Shown here: positions 16,471-25,531 of the stretch, piece after piece
Layout: every line of letters starts with the position of its first letter
Numbering within the stretch: position 1 is the first letter of the stretch
From: an uncultured Chlorobiaceae bacterium
GTDB lineage: Bacteria; Bacteroidota; Chlorobiia; Chlorobiales; Chlorobiaceae
DNA length: 32,834 nucleotides
Direction of reading: 5' to 3'
Assembly (NCBI GenBank): GCA_903843305.1
Contig: CAIMPI010000047.1
Coordinates: forward strand, 1 to 32,834
Translations under genes and position numbers: made by a program
The notes under the pieces: model-generated
The model's database searches: none
What the model was told of the DNA's origin: nothing
What the model saw: only the letters and a program-made list of their open reading frames with translations

Positions 16471-16832
16471 GGGATAACACAATCTTCAAAAAATAAATAA
16501 ATCGCGCACAACCGATGATATCCATCAGCAATAATGACCCTGCCATGCGTTGAATCTCTCACTAAAAGCAGCGGCGAAAGTTCTTGTCCCGATTCTATTT
16601 TCGCTTTATCTATTTCAACGTGTGAATTACTTACGCCAAGGAGCGATAGCCCGGAAGCCCGGAAAATATCCTTCGCCTTGAATTGCGAAATGGGGGCCTC
16701 TTTCAATTTCTTCACCATTGCTTTTGCTGAAGCTTCATCATAATGAAGGCTTAAATAAGATTTCGCCGCTGGATAATCATGATCTTCCGGCTCTTTCAGC
16801 CACTTGATCGCTTCAAGATTATTATTCGCCAT
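16455..16832 (-). CDS. ParB-like nuclease domain protein, stand-alone
   Basis: The 125-aa protein has the core of the ParB/Srx-type domain: SPLLLVRDSTHGRVIIADGYHRLCAIY (about 84-110), where ADGYHRL corresponds to the DGxHR nucleotide-binding motif. The N-terminal half (YPAAKSYLSLHYDEASAKAMV) is helical. Such short ParB-like proteins are not chromosome partition factors, as they lack the DNA-binding domain; some of this fold are CTPases or nucleases. It begins with ATG 16832, preceded by AAGGAGAATAACC, a good ribosome site. It appears to be first in a minus-strand group with a small ORF and an unknown membrane protein. Confidence 0.8.
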   Translation of the reverse strand: MANNNLEAIKWLKEPEDHDYPAAKSYLSLHYDEASAKAMVKKLKEAPISQFKAKDIFRASGLSLLGVSNSHVEIDKAKIESGQELSPLLLVRDSTHGRVIIADGYHRLCAIYLFFEDCVIPCKII

Positions 16833-16864
16833 AGGTTATTCTCCTTATTAAAATGATACATTAA

Positions 16865-17096
16865 ATCTTGTTTCAAGGACTCAAAACCGTCTGTATATGA
16901 GCATTACCCCAGGCTATGGCTTTGAGGTATGATATCACGCAGGTAAAATAATAATAATGATACAGATAAAGACCATAAATACCAACGCCGTCATATATAC
17001 GATATCAGCAATACGCTCTATTTGCTGCACTCACGTTCATACTCTCCTTCTCATTGCCCAACAGGATAAAAGGCACGAAATAAGGAAGAAAAGAAT
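16865..17096 (-). pseudogene. Decayed copy of the small membrane protein gene found at 21176-21571
   Basis: The stretch aligns by eye over about 225 bp with 21168-21391 in the same orientation. Examples are ATACAGATAAAGACCATAAA, CAATACGCTCTATTTG against CAATTCGCTCTATTTG, and GGATAAAAGGCACGAAATAA against GGATAAAAGGCATGAAATAA. Translated on the minus strand it gives ALVFMVFICI and AWGNAHIQTVL, matching the intact gene's C-terminal half, but with frame shifts and stop codons between them. The 5' half is missing. The DUF2723 gene begins just beyond it, so its promoter probably lies in or near this relic. Confidence 0.85.
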
Positions 17097-17123
17097 GATA
17101 TACCTATTGACAACGATTTTTCT

Positions 17124-19769
17124 ATGACACAACGGACGCTTAACCGCATACTTGCAGCAGTTATTTTTCTTGCGGCGGAAATTTTGTATCTCACCACCAT
17201 GGCACCCACACTTTCCTTTTGGGATTGTGGGGAATCAATCGCTGCAGCCTACACCCTCGGAATTCCTCATCCTCCTGGTGCGCCTCTTTTTCTCCTGTTT
17301 GGTCGCCTGTTTTCCCTGATTCCTTTTTTCAGTGATCCTGCAGCTCGGATTAATCTGATTAGTACTCTTGCAAGTGCTTGTACGGTGATGCTGACTTATC
17401 TGATTACTGTACGTTTTGTCATACTGTATCGTCGTTCTGATCCCGACAGTTGGAGCCTGGCTGAAAAAATATCTGCCTATGGTGGAGCTGTTATCGGGGC
17501 TTTAAGCCTTGCCTTCTCAGATAGTTTCTGGTTTAACGCCGTTGAGGCCGGGGTGTGGTCATCTTCATCGGTTTTTACTGCCATCGTTATCTGGCTCAGC
17601 CTTAGATGGTATGACGAAGCTCCAAAGCCAGGGCACGAACGGTGGCTGATGGTCATAATGTATGTGATTGGACTTTCAATTGGCGTGCACCTACTCAGCC
17701 TTTTAGCTGTTTTTGCCGTTGCCCTTGTCTACTACATTAAAAAATATGAGATTACATTCAAATCCTTTGCTTTCTTCACTATTGCCGTTGTAGGATTGTT
17801 TTTTCTGATCTATATCGGGATAATCAAGGGACTTCCTATACTCCTTCAGCTCACCTCCTGGTCAGGTTTTATTCTTCTTGTCGCGTTACTCGTCTATGGC
17901 ATCTGGTACTCGCATAAACACAGGATGCCGCGTCTGAACACCCTGCTGATATCGTTTTTTCTCATCATTATCGGTTATACCTCTTACGGTTTGATCTATG
18001 TGCGTGCACAGGCAGGGCCGTCCATCAATGAAAACAATCCTTCAACTCCGACGGCTTTTTTCTCATACGTTAATAGAGAGCAGTATGGGGAAATGCCTCT
18101 CTGGCCGAGGCGGTGGTCGCCCGAGCCGGTGCATCAGTATTTCTACCAGCAGTATTCGAGTGATCTCGATTATTTTCTCTCGTATCAGATGCAGAAAATG
18201 TACTTCCGCTACGTGGGTTGGCAGTTTATTGGCCGAGAGCATGATATGGAAGGCGCAGGGGTGGACTGGTCGGTACTTTGGGGAATTCCTTTTCTTGTCG
18301 GACTTGTCGGAGCAGTTACCCATTTCAGACGGCAGTGGAAGATGGGGCTTGTCGTTACTGCGCTTTTTGTTCTTACCGGTGCTGCTCTTGTTATCTATCT
18401 CAACCAGACTGAACCTCAGCCGAGAGAGCGTGATTATAGTTATGTCGGAAGCTTTTTTGCTTTTGCCCTTTGGATAGGCATTGGGGTTGAAAGTATCTGG
18501 TACTGGTTGAGCAATCAGTTGAAAGGTACCAGTCCGGGTGGCAAGCTTATTTTAGCAGCATTTACGATTACAGCAAGCTTTCTTTTGATTGATGGCCGGA
18601 TGCTGCAGGCAAATTACCGTACTCATAACCGGTCGGGTAACTTTGTGCCATGGGATTTGGCCTGGAATATGCTGCAGAGTTGTGAAAAAAATGCAATTCT
18701 GTTTACCAATGGCGACAATGACACCTTCCCCCTCTGGTATCTTCAGGAAGTCGAGCATATCCGTTCCGATGTGCGAGTGGTCAATCTCAGCCTTGCCAAT
18801 ACCGGGTGGTATCTCGATCAGTTGAAAAATACCAGCCCAAGGGGGGCGAAACCGATTGCATTCAGCCTGAGTGATGCAGACATTGCAGATATTACCTACG
18901 TTCCAATTGATTCGGTTGAAGCGGTTCTTCCTTCGTCTACGGCCCGGCGGCAGCTTTATCGGGAGTCCCGTCTTCATCGTCTTGAACTTCCGGCTGAGCC
19001 ACAGGATACTATGACGTGGTTAGTGAAACCCGGACTTACCTACAATGGCCAAGGGTACCTGCGTCCACAGGATATTGCTGTTTATGAGATTCTGATGAAT
19101 AACTTTTCCAGTCGGCCGATCTATTTTGCCTTGACGGTCGATGCTGAAAGCATGATCGGCATTGAACACTATCTTCGTCTTGATGGACTGGCTTACAAAG
19201 TCGTCCCGATGAAAAGCGTAGATCCGATGAGTTATGTCGATCCGGTGGTACTCTACAGGAATCTTGTTGATGTTTACCGTTACAGAAACCTCAATAACCC
19301 AAAGGTCTTTCTTGATGAGACCTCCAGGCGTCTTTGCGGCAACTATACGCCTCTTTTTATCAGACTTGCTCTTGATCTGGCCGATCATCCTGACGAGGAG
19401 ATCAACATCCCTGATCCGTCAGGTTCCTTGCACACTATAGGAAGAGGAACACTTGCCCTGCAGCTCCTTGATACCTCATCGAGACTTCTGCCTCTGAGTC
19501 AGTATCCCTTGAATCCTGAACTTGCCGGTTCAGTCGTTACACTCTCTGTCCGACTTGGCCAAAAGCAAAAAGCCTCTTTGTATATCAGCTATCTTGAGAA
19601 GCTGGGGTGCCAGTCATCGCCTGAGTCCGATCCTCGTCTATTTTATGTTCTTGCAAAGGCATACCGCGATGTCGGCCAAGAGGATAAAGCAAAACAGATT
19701 ATCGAATTGCTTTCAAGGGAGCCGAATCTGTCTGGTCTGAAGGAACAGTTTGAAACAATGAAGAAATAA
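17124..19769 (+). CDS. DUF2723 membrane protein, GT-C-like glycosyltransferase
   Basis: The 881-aa protein has a membrane half (to about residue 500) with some ten hydrophobic segments and a soluble C-terminal half. The N-terminal signature is SFWDCGESIAAAYTLGIPHP with Asp34 and Glu37, which resembles the acidic motif in the first loop of GT-C glycosyltransferases. DUF2723 is common in Bacteroidota and Chlorobiota and is thought to transfer sugar from a lipid carrier to proteins; the substrate here is unknown. The end (about 800-875) has helical TPR-like repeats with YVLAKAYRDVGQEDKAKQI. The start at 17124 has no Shine-Dalgarno site. A 33-bp copy of its last codons recurs at 22372-22404. Confidence 0.88.
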   Translation: MTQRTLNRILAAVIFLAAEILYLTTMAPTLSFWDCGESIAAAYTLGIPHPPGAPLFLLFGRLFSLIPFFSDPAARINLISTLASACTVMLTYLITVRFVILYRRSDPDSWSLAEKISAYGGAVIGALSLAFSDSFWFNAVEAGVWSSSSVFTAIVIWLSLRWYDEAPKPGHERWLMVIMYVIGLSIGVHLLSLLAVFAVALVYYIKKYEITFKSFAFFTIAVVGLFFLIYIGIIKGLPILLQLTSWSGFILLVALLVYGIWYSHKHRMPRLNTLLISFFLIIIGYTSYGLIYVRAQAGPSINENNPSTPTAFFSYVNREQYGEMPLWPRRWSPEPVHQYFYQQYSSDLDYFLSYQMQKMYFRYVGWQFIGREHDMEGAGVDWSVLWGIPFLVGLVGAVTHFRRQWKMGLVVTALFVLTGAALVIYLNQTEPQPRERDYSYVGSFFAFALWIGIGVESIWYWLSNQLKGTSPGGKLILAAFTITASFLLIDGRMLQANYRTHNRSGNFVPWDLAWNMLQSCEKNAILFTNGDNDTFPLWYLQEVEHIRSDVRVVNLSLANTGWYLDQLKNTSPRGAKPIAFSLSDADIADITYVPIDSVEAVLPSSTARRQLYRESRLHRLELPAEPQDTMTWLVKPGLTYNGQGYLRPQDIAVYEILMNNFSSRPIYFALTVDAESMIGIEHYLRLDGLAYKVVPMKSVDPMSYVDPVVLYRNLVDVYRYRNLNNPKVFLDETSRRLCGNYTPLFIRLALDLADHPDEEINIPDPSGSLHTIGRGTLALQLLDTSSRLLPLSQYPLNPELAGSVVTLSVRLGQKQKASLYISYLEKLGCQSSPESDPRLFYVLAKAYRDVGQEDKAKQIIELLSREPNLSGLKEQFETMKK

Positions 19770-19812
19770 CCACTAAATCATTATCTATTTAACTGACGGA
19801 AGCCTAATACAC

Positions 19813-20934
19813 CTATCTCGGTATGCTGAAACGACCTTGAATGCCGTTTTTGGAAAGCAGCACTTGCCATAACTGGTTAGTTCTCGACCTGAACCCACCA
19901 GTGCAGCTCAGCAGGTAGTATCGCCACATTCGTTGAAACTCTTCGTTGTACCGTGGCTGAAGCATTGGCCACTTGTTCTCGATGTTCTCATACCACGCCA
20001 TAAGCGTCTGGGCGTAATCTTCATGGGTAAAAACATGCCAGTCCTCAAGTGTAAACAGCCCTTCATAGTTTGCGGTAATCTGGCGGGCTGAAGGGACGTT
20101 TGAGTTCGGAAAGATGTATTTGTTGGCCCATGGTTCAACACTGGAGGTTGACTTGTTTCCTCCGATGGTGTGCAACAAGGTCAAGCCGTCCTCTTTCAGA
20201 CATTGGTGGACAATTTTGAAATAGGCCCGATAATTCTTGTCTCCCACGTGCTCGAACATGCCGATGGAATAGATCCGGTCGAAGGAGCCTTGCAGTTTTC
20301 GGTAGTCTGTAACTTCGATGGTAACTGGCAGGCCTGCGCAATATTCCCGTGCAATAACAGCCTGTTCTGTTGACACGGTTATGCCATGCACCGATACTCC
20401 GTAGTGTTCAGCAGCAAATTGTGCGGCACCACCCCACCCGCATCCGATATCAAGTACTCTCATTCCAGGTTTAAGCTGCAACTTCTGAAAAATCAGGTGG
20501 AGTTTCTTTTCCTGTGCTTCCTCAAGGTTTTTGGCCTCTTTCCAGTAGCCACAACTGTAAAGCATTCGCTTGTCGAGCATCGCTTTAAACAGGTCGTTGC
20601 CAATATTATAATGTTTTTCTGCCACCTTGAATGCTCTTGAAGGACGCTGCATATTGTAGAGCTTGCTGATTACCTTGCCAAAAAACATTACAGGGGGAGA
20701 AACTTTATCCTCTGCCCTGGAGCCGATAATTCGGTAAAAAAACTCATCAAGCCGTTCACAGTCCCACCAACCTTCCATATATGCCTCACCCAACCCAAGG
20801 TTTCCCTGGGTTATAGCGCGACGGTAGAGTTCCGGCCTATGGACATGAATGTCCCACTGCCGGTTACCTCCTATTTTGATATCGGCATCATCAAGGATGC
20901 GCTCAAGCTGCTTTTTATAAACGTCGTTCAACAT
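19813..20934 (-). CDS. cfa: Cyclopropane-fatty-acyl-phospholipid synthase
   Basis: The enzyme adds a methylene group from S-adenosylmethionine to the double bond of membrane phospholipid acyl chains. The 373-aa protein shows HYNIGNDLF (108-116), LYSCGYW (125-131), the SAM-binding loop LDIGCGWGG (161-169) and the C-terminal YYLLSCTGGFRSR, whose Cys344 matches the conserved cysteine of E. coli Cfa. Length agrees with the family. It is convergent with the DUF2723 gene, 43 bp apart, with no obvious terminator between. It starts at ATG 20934, and no partner gene is close on its strand. Confidence 0.95.
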   Translation of the reverse strand: MLNDVYKKQLERILDDADIKIGGNRQWDIHVHRPELYRRAITQGNLGLGEAYMEGWWDCERLDEFFYRIIGSRAEDKVSPPVMFFGKVISKLYNMQRPSRAFKVAEKHYNIGNDLFKAMLDKRMLYSCGYWKEAKNLEEAQEKKLHLIFQKLQLKPGMRVLDIGCGWGGAAQFAAEHYGVSVHGITVSTEQAVIAREYCAGLPVTIEVTDYRKLQGSFDRIYSIGMFEHVGDKNYRAYFKIVHQCLKEDGLTLLHTIGGNKSTSSVEPWANKYIFPNSNVPSARQITANYEGLFTLEDWHVFTHEDYAQTLMAWYENIENKWPMLQPRYNEEFQRMWRYYLLSCTGGFRSRTNQLWQVLLSKNGIQGRFSIPR

Positions 20935-21045
20935 ACTGCGATGATTCAGTAATCTTTAACAAGTCACTATGACATAGGATTATTAGTATACCCTGAATTA
21001 TAAACACTTGCATAAGCAGGAAGTTCCCCAAAAAAGGCTCGAGTT

Positions 21046-21123
21046 ATGAGTGAAGAGAACCGACAAAGCTTCAGCCCTGAATTCCAGACCAACATTAATG
21101 AGCTGAATGATGAAGACCTATAA
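21046..21123 (+). CDS. Possible 25-aa acidic peptide ORF
   Basis: A 26-codon ORF in the 240-bp gap between cfa and the next gene starts with ATG after AAAGGCTCGAGTT, a fair ribosome site. The peptide MSEENRQSFSPEFQ and its tail NELNDEDL is acidic and has no hydrophobic part. It could be a small protein, a leader, or a relic of a longer gene. Length alone gives little support. Confidence 0.25.
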   Translation: MSEENRQSFSPEFQTNINELNDEDL

Positions 21124-21175
21124 CGATTTACCGTTGAAAAACAGTGATCTTAAACAGTGCACAGCAATTCTTGTT

Positions 21176-21571
21176 TCAAGCATTTAAAGCCGTTTGAAGA
21201 TGGCCATTAACCCAAGCAATGGCTTTGTGGTATGATATTTCATACGTAATAACGATACAGATAAAGACCATAAATACCAACGCCGTAATAAATACTGTAT
21301 CAGCAATTCGCTCTATTTGATGCATTCGGTTTAGTCCTCCACGTCTCATTGCCCAATAGGATAAAAGGCATGAAATAAGGAAAAATAATGCATCAAGCGC
21401 AAGAAAATCATCTGCAAGAGTAGTAAGTCCCTGAGATTTGGTTACAATTTGGATAATACCAATTACTGTCAGACATACACCGACCATCGCTGAAGAGACT
21501 GTGAAAATATGAACACAGATATTCTCTTCCAGATGCACTTTTTGTTCCTCACCAAAGCGATCATTGCTCAT
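21176..21571 (-). CDS. Small integral membrane protein of unknown function
   Basis: From the ATG at 21571 the protein has 131 aa, with three membrane segments near residues 23-42 (TVSSAMVGVCLTVIGIIQI), 57-74 and 95-113 (TVFITALVFMVFICIVITY). The open frame runs 49 codons further upstream, but that part is basic, low-complexity and overlaps AT-rich spacer, so I prefer the start MSNDRFGEEQK. A segment RRGGLNRMHQIERIAD lies between the second and third helices. I know no function. A broken copy of its 3' part lies at 16865-17096, so the gene has been duplicated in this neighbourhood. Confidence 0.65.
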   Translation of the reverse strand: MSNDRFGEEQKVHLEENICVHIFTVSSAMVGVCLTVIGIIQIVTKSQGLTTLADDFLALDALFFLISCLLSYWAMRRGGLNRMHQIERIADTVFITALVFMVFICIVITYEISYHKAIAWVNGHLQTALNA

Positions 21572-22006
21572 AAGGTTTAATGCGTAAAATTGACAATATT
21601 TACTATGGGGATGTGAAAAAATTAGAGCGGCTGATTTTAAATACAGTAGCCATACAGTAGCCACTTTCTTTCTTAGGTAGGACGTCTTTTTTGAAAAAAG
21701 CTTGCAGAACAACATCAAAAAAAAATTTTGGTCGTGTATACCTTGGTCTGGTTATAAGTTGAGCGGACCGATGTAATCCAAAAAATACCCGGCGTAGCTG
21801 CCTTGTTGGCAGGGCAGGAATAATCACCATGTCTTCACCCAGGTTGCCTCTACATGCGTCAATTCGCTTGATTCGTTTTATGAGACTTCCTCCAAAAATT
21901 TTTCAGGCATCATATGAAAAATCATATTTTAGTTCTTAAATTCTATAGATAGTATATTTTGAAAGGTTGAAGATTATAATGATATCTAACTTGAGGGAGA
22001 TCCGCT
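21572..22006. other. 435-bp region without a recognised gene
   Basis: The region is AT-rich near both ends. A short plus-strand frame around 21768-21822 reads VIQKIPGVAALLAGQE, then stops, without a start of its own; it may be gene debris or chance. Near tatA a TATAAT hexamer (21975-21980) could be the -10 box of the tatA promoter, but no good -35 box is at 16-18 bp. Confidence 0.4.
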
Positions 22007-22252
22007 ATGTTTGGCTTAGGTGGACAAGAGTTGCTTTTGATCCTGTTTGTTGTCCTGTTATTCTTTGGTCCGCAAAAACTGCCCGAATTGATGAGAGGCC
22101 TCGGGAAAGGAATGAAGGAGTTTAAAAAGGCACAGGCTGATTTTGAAGATGAAATCAACAAAGCAGTTGAGACTCCAACACCAAAAAATAAGCCGGTTGA
22201 GACTGCAACTGCAAAAAATCAACAGGAAGGTTCAGCCGGAAAAACATCTTGA
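22007..22252 (+). CDS. tatA: Twin-arginine translocase subunit TatA/TatE
   Basis: TatA oligomers form the passage through which the Tat system exports folded proteins. The 81-aa protein starts with MFGLGGQELLLILFVVLLFFGP, the single membrane helix of TatA, followed by the FGP hinge, KLPELMRGLGKGMKEFKKA as the amphipathic helix, and a charged tail rich in Lys, Glu and Thr. A ribosome site GAGGGAGA precedes ATG 22007. Neither tatC nor another tat gene is in the window. A 14-bp perfect hairpin follows 52 bp downstream. Confidence 0.95.
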   Translation: MFGLGGQELLLILFVVLLFFGPQKLPELMRGLGKGMKEFKKAQADFEDEINKAVETPTPKNKPVETATAKNQQEGSAGKTS

Positions 22253-22303
22253 CACCGTGAGACCCCTAAAAAAAACAAGCTTCCCTATCATTTTTATAAC
22301 AAG

Positions 22304-22336
22304 TTCACAAACCAGAACACGTTTCTGGTTTGTGAA
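22304..22336. terminator. Perfect 14-bp hairpin downstream of tatA
   Basis: TTCACAAACCAGAA (22304-22317) pairs exactly with TTCTGGTTTGTGAA (22323-22336) around a 5-nt loop. The plus strand lacks a T-run after it, so it may be a weak terminator or a 3' stabiliser of the tatA message. Confidence 0.5.
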
Positions 22337-22371
22337 TCAGATAGCTTTCAAGGAAGCTAAAGCAGTCTGAA

Positions 22372-22404
22372 CTGAAGGAACAGTTTGAAACAATGAAGAA
22401 ATAA
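22372..22404 (+). repeat. 33-bp copy of the DUF2723 gene 3' end
   Basis: These 33 bases are identical to 19737-19769, the last codons and stop of the DUF2723 gene, in the same orientation (from CTGAAGGAACAG to GAAGAAATAA). Similarity continues weakly a few bases upstream. Together with the relic at 16865-17096 it points to an old duplication that included both genes. Confidence 0.9.
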
Positions 22405-22487
22405 ACTCTGCATGTCTGGCTGGCTGGCATAAATGCTTATTTTATTGAGAACCTTCACAACTATTATCAGCTTTAAATATTTTTATC

Positions 22488-25433
22488 ATGTGGGGTGATC
22501 TGCAGGTATTCAGGAACAGGAGTATCCCGATGCTCGTCATCGGGATACTCTTTTTGCATGTAATGTCCTGTTCGCCCATGATAAAAGAACTCAAACCGTA
22601 TCCCTATACCACAGTTCAGGGAGACTCTCTCCATACAAGAATCTATACCCTGAAAAACGGTCTTACCGTCTACATGAGCCCATACAGGGACGCGCCAAGG
22701 ATCTATACCTCAATTGCTGTCCGTGCAGGCAGCAAGAATGACCCTGCCGAAACCACCGGGCTTGCGCACTATCTTGAGCATATGCTTTTCAAGGGAACTG
22801 ATTCCCTTGGCTCGCTTGACTATTCAAAAGAACGCATTGAACTTGACAAGATCACGGAGCTTTACGAAAAGTACCGTTCGACCTCCGACATCAAGAAAAG
22901 AGCGGCAATCTACAAGGATATCGACAGCATTTCCAATGTTGCCGCGCGCTTTGCCATTCCCAATGAATATGACAAATTACTCAGCTCCATCGGAGCCCAC
23001 GGCACCAATGCCCATACCAGCGTAGAGGAGACCGTCTATGTCAACGATATCCCCTCCAACAAGCTCAACCAGTGGCTGACCATTGAAGCTGAACGGTTCC
23101 GCAATCCGGTCATGAGGCTCTTTCATACGGAACTTGAAACCGTCTATGAAGAGAAGAACATGGGCATGGACAGTGACCAGCGCAAAATATGGGAAAACCT
23201 CTTTGCCGGATTGTTCAAAAAACACACTTACGGAACCCAGACCACTATCGGCAAGACCGAGCATCTGAAAAATCCCTCGATCAAAAATGTCGTCGACTAT
23301 TACCACGCCTACTATGTGCCAAACAACATGGCGCTCTGTATTGCAGGAGATTTCGATCCCGACGCCACAATAAAACTGATCGACGAGAAGTTTTCGGTGC
23401 TTCAGCCGAAGGAGGTCCCCCACTTTACGCCTGCCGTCGAAGAGGCCATTACCAAGCCAACCGTCATTAAGGCAAAAGGCCCGGAAGCAGAAGAGATCGT
23501 CATCGGATTCCGCTTTAACGGCGTCAACACCACCGACGCTGATTACCTGACACTGATCGACAAGATCCTGTTCAACCAGCGGGCCGGGCTGATCGACCTC
23601 AACCTGAACCAGCAACAGAAAGTGCTGGATGCTGGTTCGATGCTGATCATGATGAAAGATTACTCCGTCCATACCCTCAGTGCAAAGCCAAGGGAAGGAC
23701 AGAGCCTCGACCAAGTCAAAACGCTTTTACTTGACCAGCTCGAATTACTCAAGGAGGGAAAGTTTCCTGACTGGCTGATAGAGGCGGCAATCAATGACCT
23801 GAAAAGAGAGGAGCTGAAACAGTACGAAAGCAATCAGGGCAGAGTCGCCGCATTTGTCGAAACATTTGTCTGGGGCATGCCGTGGCCGAATCAGGTACAC
23901 CAGTTCGAACGACTCGAGAAGATTACAAAGGAAGAAATCGTGGCGTTTGCGAGAAAACACTACAGTTCGAATTATGTCGCAGTCTACAAGGAGCATGGTA
24001 CTGCAGAGAGTGAGATCAAAATACAGAAGCCTCCGATCACACCGATCAAGATGAACAGGAACACCTCGTCTACTTTTGCAACAAAGCTTTTAGCCAGGAA
24101 ATCAGAAAAAATAGAGCCATCTTTTGTCGACTACAGCAAGGATATCATCTTTCTCGATGTCAACCCTTCGGTCAAGCTACACTATCTGCAAAACCGGGAA
24201 AACGATCTTTTCTCGCTCTATTACGTTTTCGATATCGGAAAAAACAACAGCCGGAAAATCGGTCTTGCGCTTGATTATCTCTCTTATTTAGGCACTTCGA
24301 AGCTCACACCCGCAAAGTTCAGCCAGGAGCTTTACAAGATCGGGGCAAACTTTTCGGTTTTCACCTCCGAGAACTACGTCTACCTGCAGCTTTCTGGCCT
24401 CGGCAAAAACGCACCGGAGGCCATCAGAATGCTTGAAAATCTGTTGACCGATGCCAGACCTGACGCAGATGCTCTTGAAAAACTCAAGGCAAGTGTCCTG
24501 AAAAATCGGGCTGACGACAAACTCTCGAAGGAGAAGATACTCTTCGAGGCAATGACGAATTATGGAAAATACGGTCCGTTGTCTCCATTTACGAATGTGC
24601 TCAGCAATGAACAACTGAACAAACTGAGTCCAAAGGATTTGATCGATGAAGTACATAATCTCCTGCAATATCGGCACAGGGTACTCTACTTTGGACCGGC
24701 GTCTTCGACAGAGGTGCTCAGCGAACTACATTCGGTGCGCCACTATCCGGAATCGTTCAACACCCCTCCACTCTTGAATCCTTTTCCTGAACTGGAACAG
24801 CCTGACAATCTTGTCTATATTGTAGATCACGAAATGACCCAGGCAGAGGTTATTCTGCTGACCAGGGATGAAGTGTACGATCCGTCGATGGTGCCGCTGG
24901 TCACTCTCTTCAATGAATATTATGGCGGCGGGATGTCCTCTGTAGTCTTCCAGGAACTGCGAGAGGCCAAAGCCCTTGCCTATTCGGTTTTTTCGGTCTA
25001 CAAAGCCCCGAAACAGAAAGGAAAGCACAACTATATTATCAGTTATATCGGCACCCAGGCAGACAAGCTGCCTGAAGCACTCGAAGGGATCAATAAACTG
25101 ATGATGGATCTGCCGAAATCACCCGAACTGTTTGCCGCGACCCGTAACGGTATTCTGCAGAAGATTTCAAGCGAACATCTGACAAAAACAAAAGTCCTTT
25201 TCAATTATGAAGATGCAGTCAGGCTCGGTCACAGCTATGACATTCGAAAAGACATTTACCGAGATGCTGCAACAATGAGCCTCGACGATGTCGAAAAATT
25301 TCACAAGGCACATTTTGGAGAGAGGCACCATGTTATGCTGGTGCTGGGCAAAAAAGGCAATCTTGACATAAATACTCTTAAAAAATATGGCACTGTCAAG
25401 GAACTGACGCTCAAGGATATTTTCGGCTATTGA
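22488..25433 (+). CDS. M16 family zinc metallopeptidase, lipoprotein
   Basis: The 981-aa protein is a two-unit insulinase or pitrilysin family peptidase. The N-terminal unit holds the inverted zinc motif HYLEH (His94, Glu97, His98), and acidic residues in ELETVYEEK (215-223) probably give the third ligand. The C-terminal unit (about 530-970) lacks the motif, as usual. The start has a hydrophobic stretch [14 protein letters not shown] ending in a lipobox-like site with Cys28, so it is probably a lipoprotein acting in the periplasm. With start 22488 the signal peptide has two arginines. The ATG at 22530 has a better ribosome site (AGGAG), but no basic residues would precede the hydrophobic core, and a hairpin would cover it. 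I keep 22488, with doubt. Confidence 0.93.
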   Translation: MWGDLQVFRNRSIPMLVIGILFLHVMSCSPMIKELKPYPYTTVQGDSLHTRIYTLKNGLTVYMSPYRDAPRIYTSIAVRAGSKNDPAETTGLAHYLEHMLFKGTDSLGSLDYSKERIELDKITELYEKYRSTSDIKKRAAIYKDIDSISNVAARFAIPNEYDKLLSSIGAHGTNAHTSVEETVYVNDIPSNKLNQWLTIEAERFRNPVMRLFHTELETVYEEKNMGMDSDQRKIWENLFAGLFKKHTYGTQTTIGKTEHLKNPSIKNVVDYYHAYYVPNNMALCIAGDFDPDATIKLIDEKFSVLQPKEVPHFTPAVEEAITKPTVIKAKGPEAEEIVIGFRFNGVNTTDADYLTLIDKILFNQRAGLIDLNLNQQQKVLDAGSMLIMMKDYSVHTLSAKPREGQSLDQVKTLLLDQLELLKEGKFPDWLIEAAINDLKREELKQYESNQGRVAAFVETFVWGMPWPNQVHQFERLEKITKEEIVAFARKHYSSNYVAVYKEHGTAESEIKIQKPPITPIKMNRNTSSTFATKLLARKSEKIEPSFVDYSKDIIFLDVNPSVKLHYLQNRENDLFSLYYVFDIGKNNSRKIGLALDYLSYLGTSKLTPAKFSQELYKIGANFSVFTSENYVYLQLSGLGKNAPEAIRMLENLLTDARPDADALEKLKASVLKNRADDKLSKEKILFEAMTNYGKYGPLSPFTNVLSNEQLNKLSPKDLIDEVHNLLQYRHRVLYFGPASSTEVLSELHSVRHYPESFNTPPLLNPFPELEQPDNLVYIVDHEMTQAEVILLTRDEVYDPSMVPLVTLFNEYYGGGMSSVVFQELREAKALAYSVFSVYKAPKQKGKHNYIISYIGTQADKLPEALEGINKLMMDLPKSPELFAATRNGILQKISSEHLTKTKVLFNYEDAVRLGHSYDIRKDIYRDAATMSLDDVEKFHKAHFGERHHVMLVLGKKGNLDINTLKKYGTVKELTLKDIFGY
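22518..22552 (+). promoter_or_regulatory. Terminator-like hairpin over the AGGAG/ATG region of the M16 gene
   Basis: AGTATCCCGATG (22521-22532) pairs perfectly with CATCGGGATACT (22538-22549) around the loop CTCGT. Three more pairs (one G-U) extend the stem to 22518 and 22552, and TTTTT ends at 22555. The stem hides both an AGGAG box (22518-22522) and the ATG at 22530. It could end transcription, block translation from 22530, or simply be coding sequence if translation starts at 22488. Confidence 0.65.
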
Positions 25434-25531
25434 AGCGCTTGAACGTCAGTTTATATGAAAATCGTTAACGGCCTCTTTCATGAAACCAGTTTTCCCTCTG
25501 GATCTGATTTCAAGGATCATCCCAGGCATTC

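Noticed and set aside
21572-21718. 49-codon extension of the small membrane protein
   Set aside because: Basic, low-complexity sequence in AT-rich spacer; the internal ATG at 21571 gives a normal soluble N-terminus before the first helix.
22977-23714. 245-codon minus-strand ORF inside the M16 peptidase gene
   Set aside because: It is an antisense shadow of a well-supported gene with conserved motifs and has no family character of its own.
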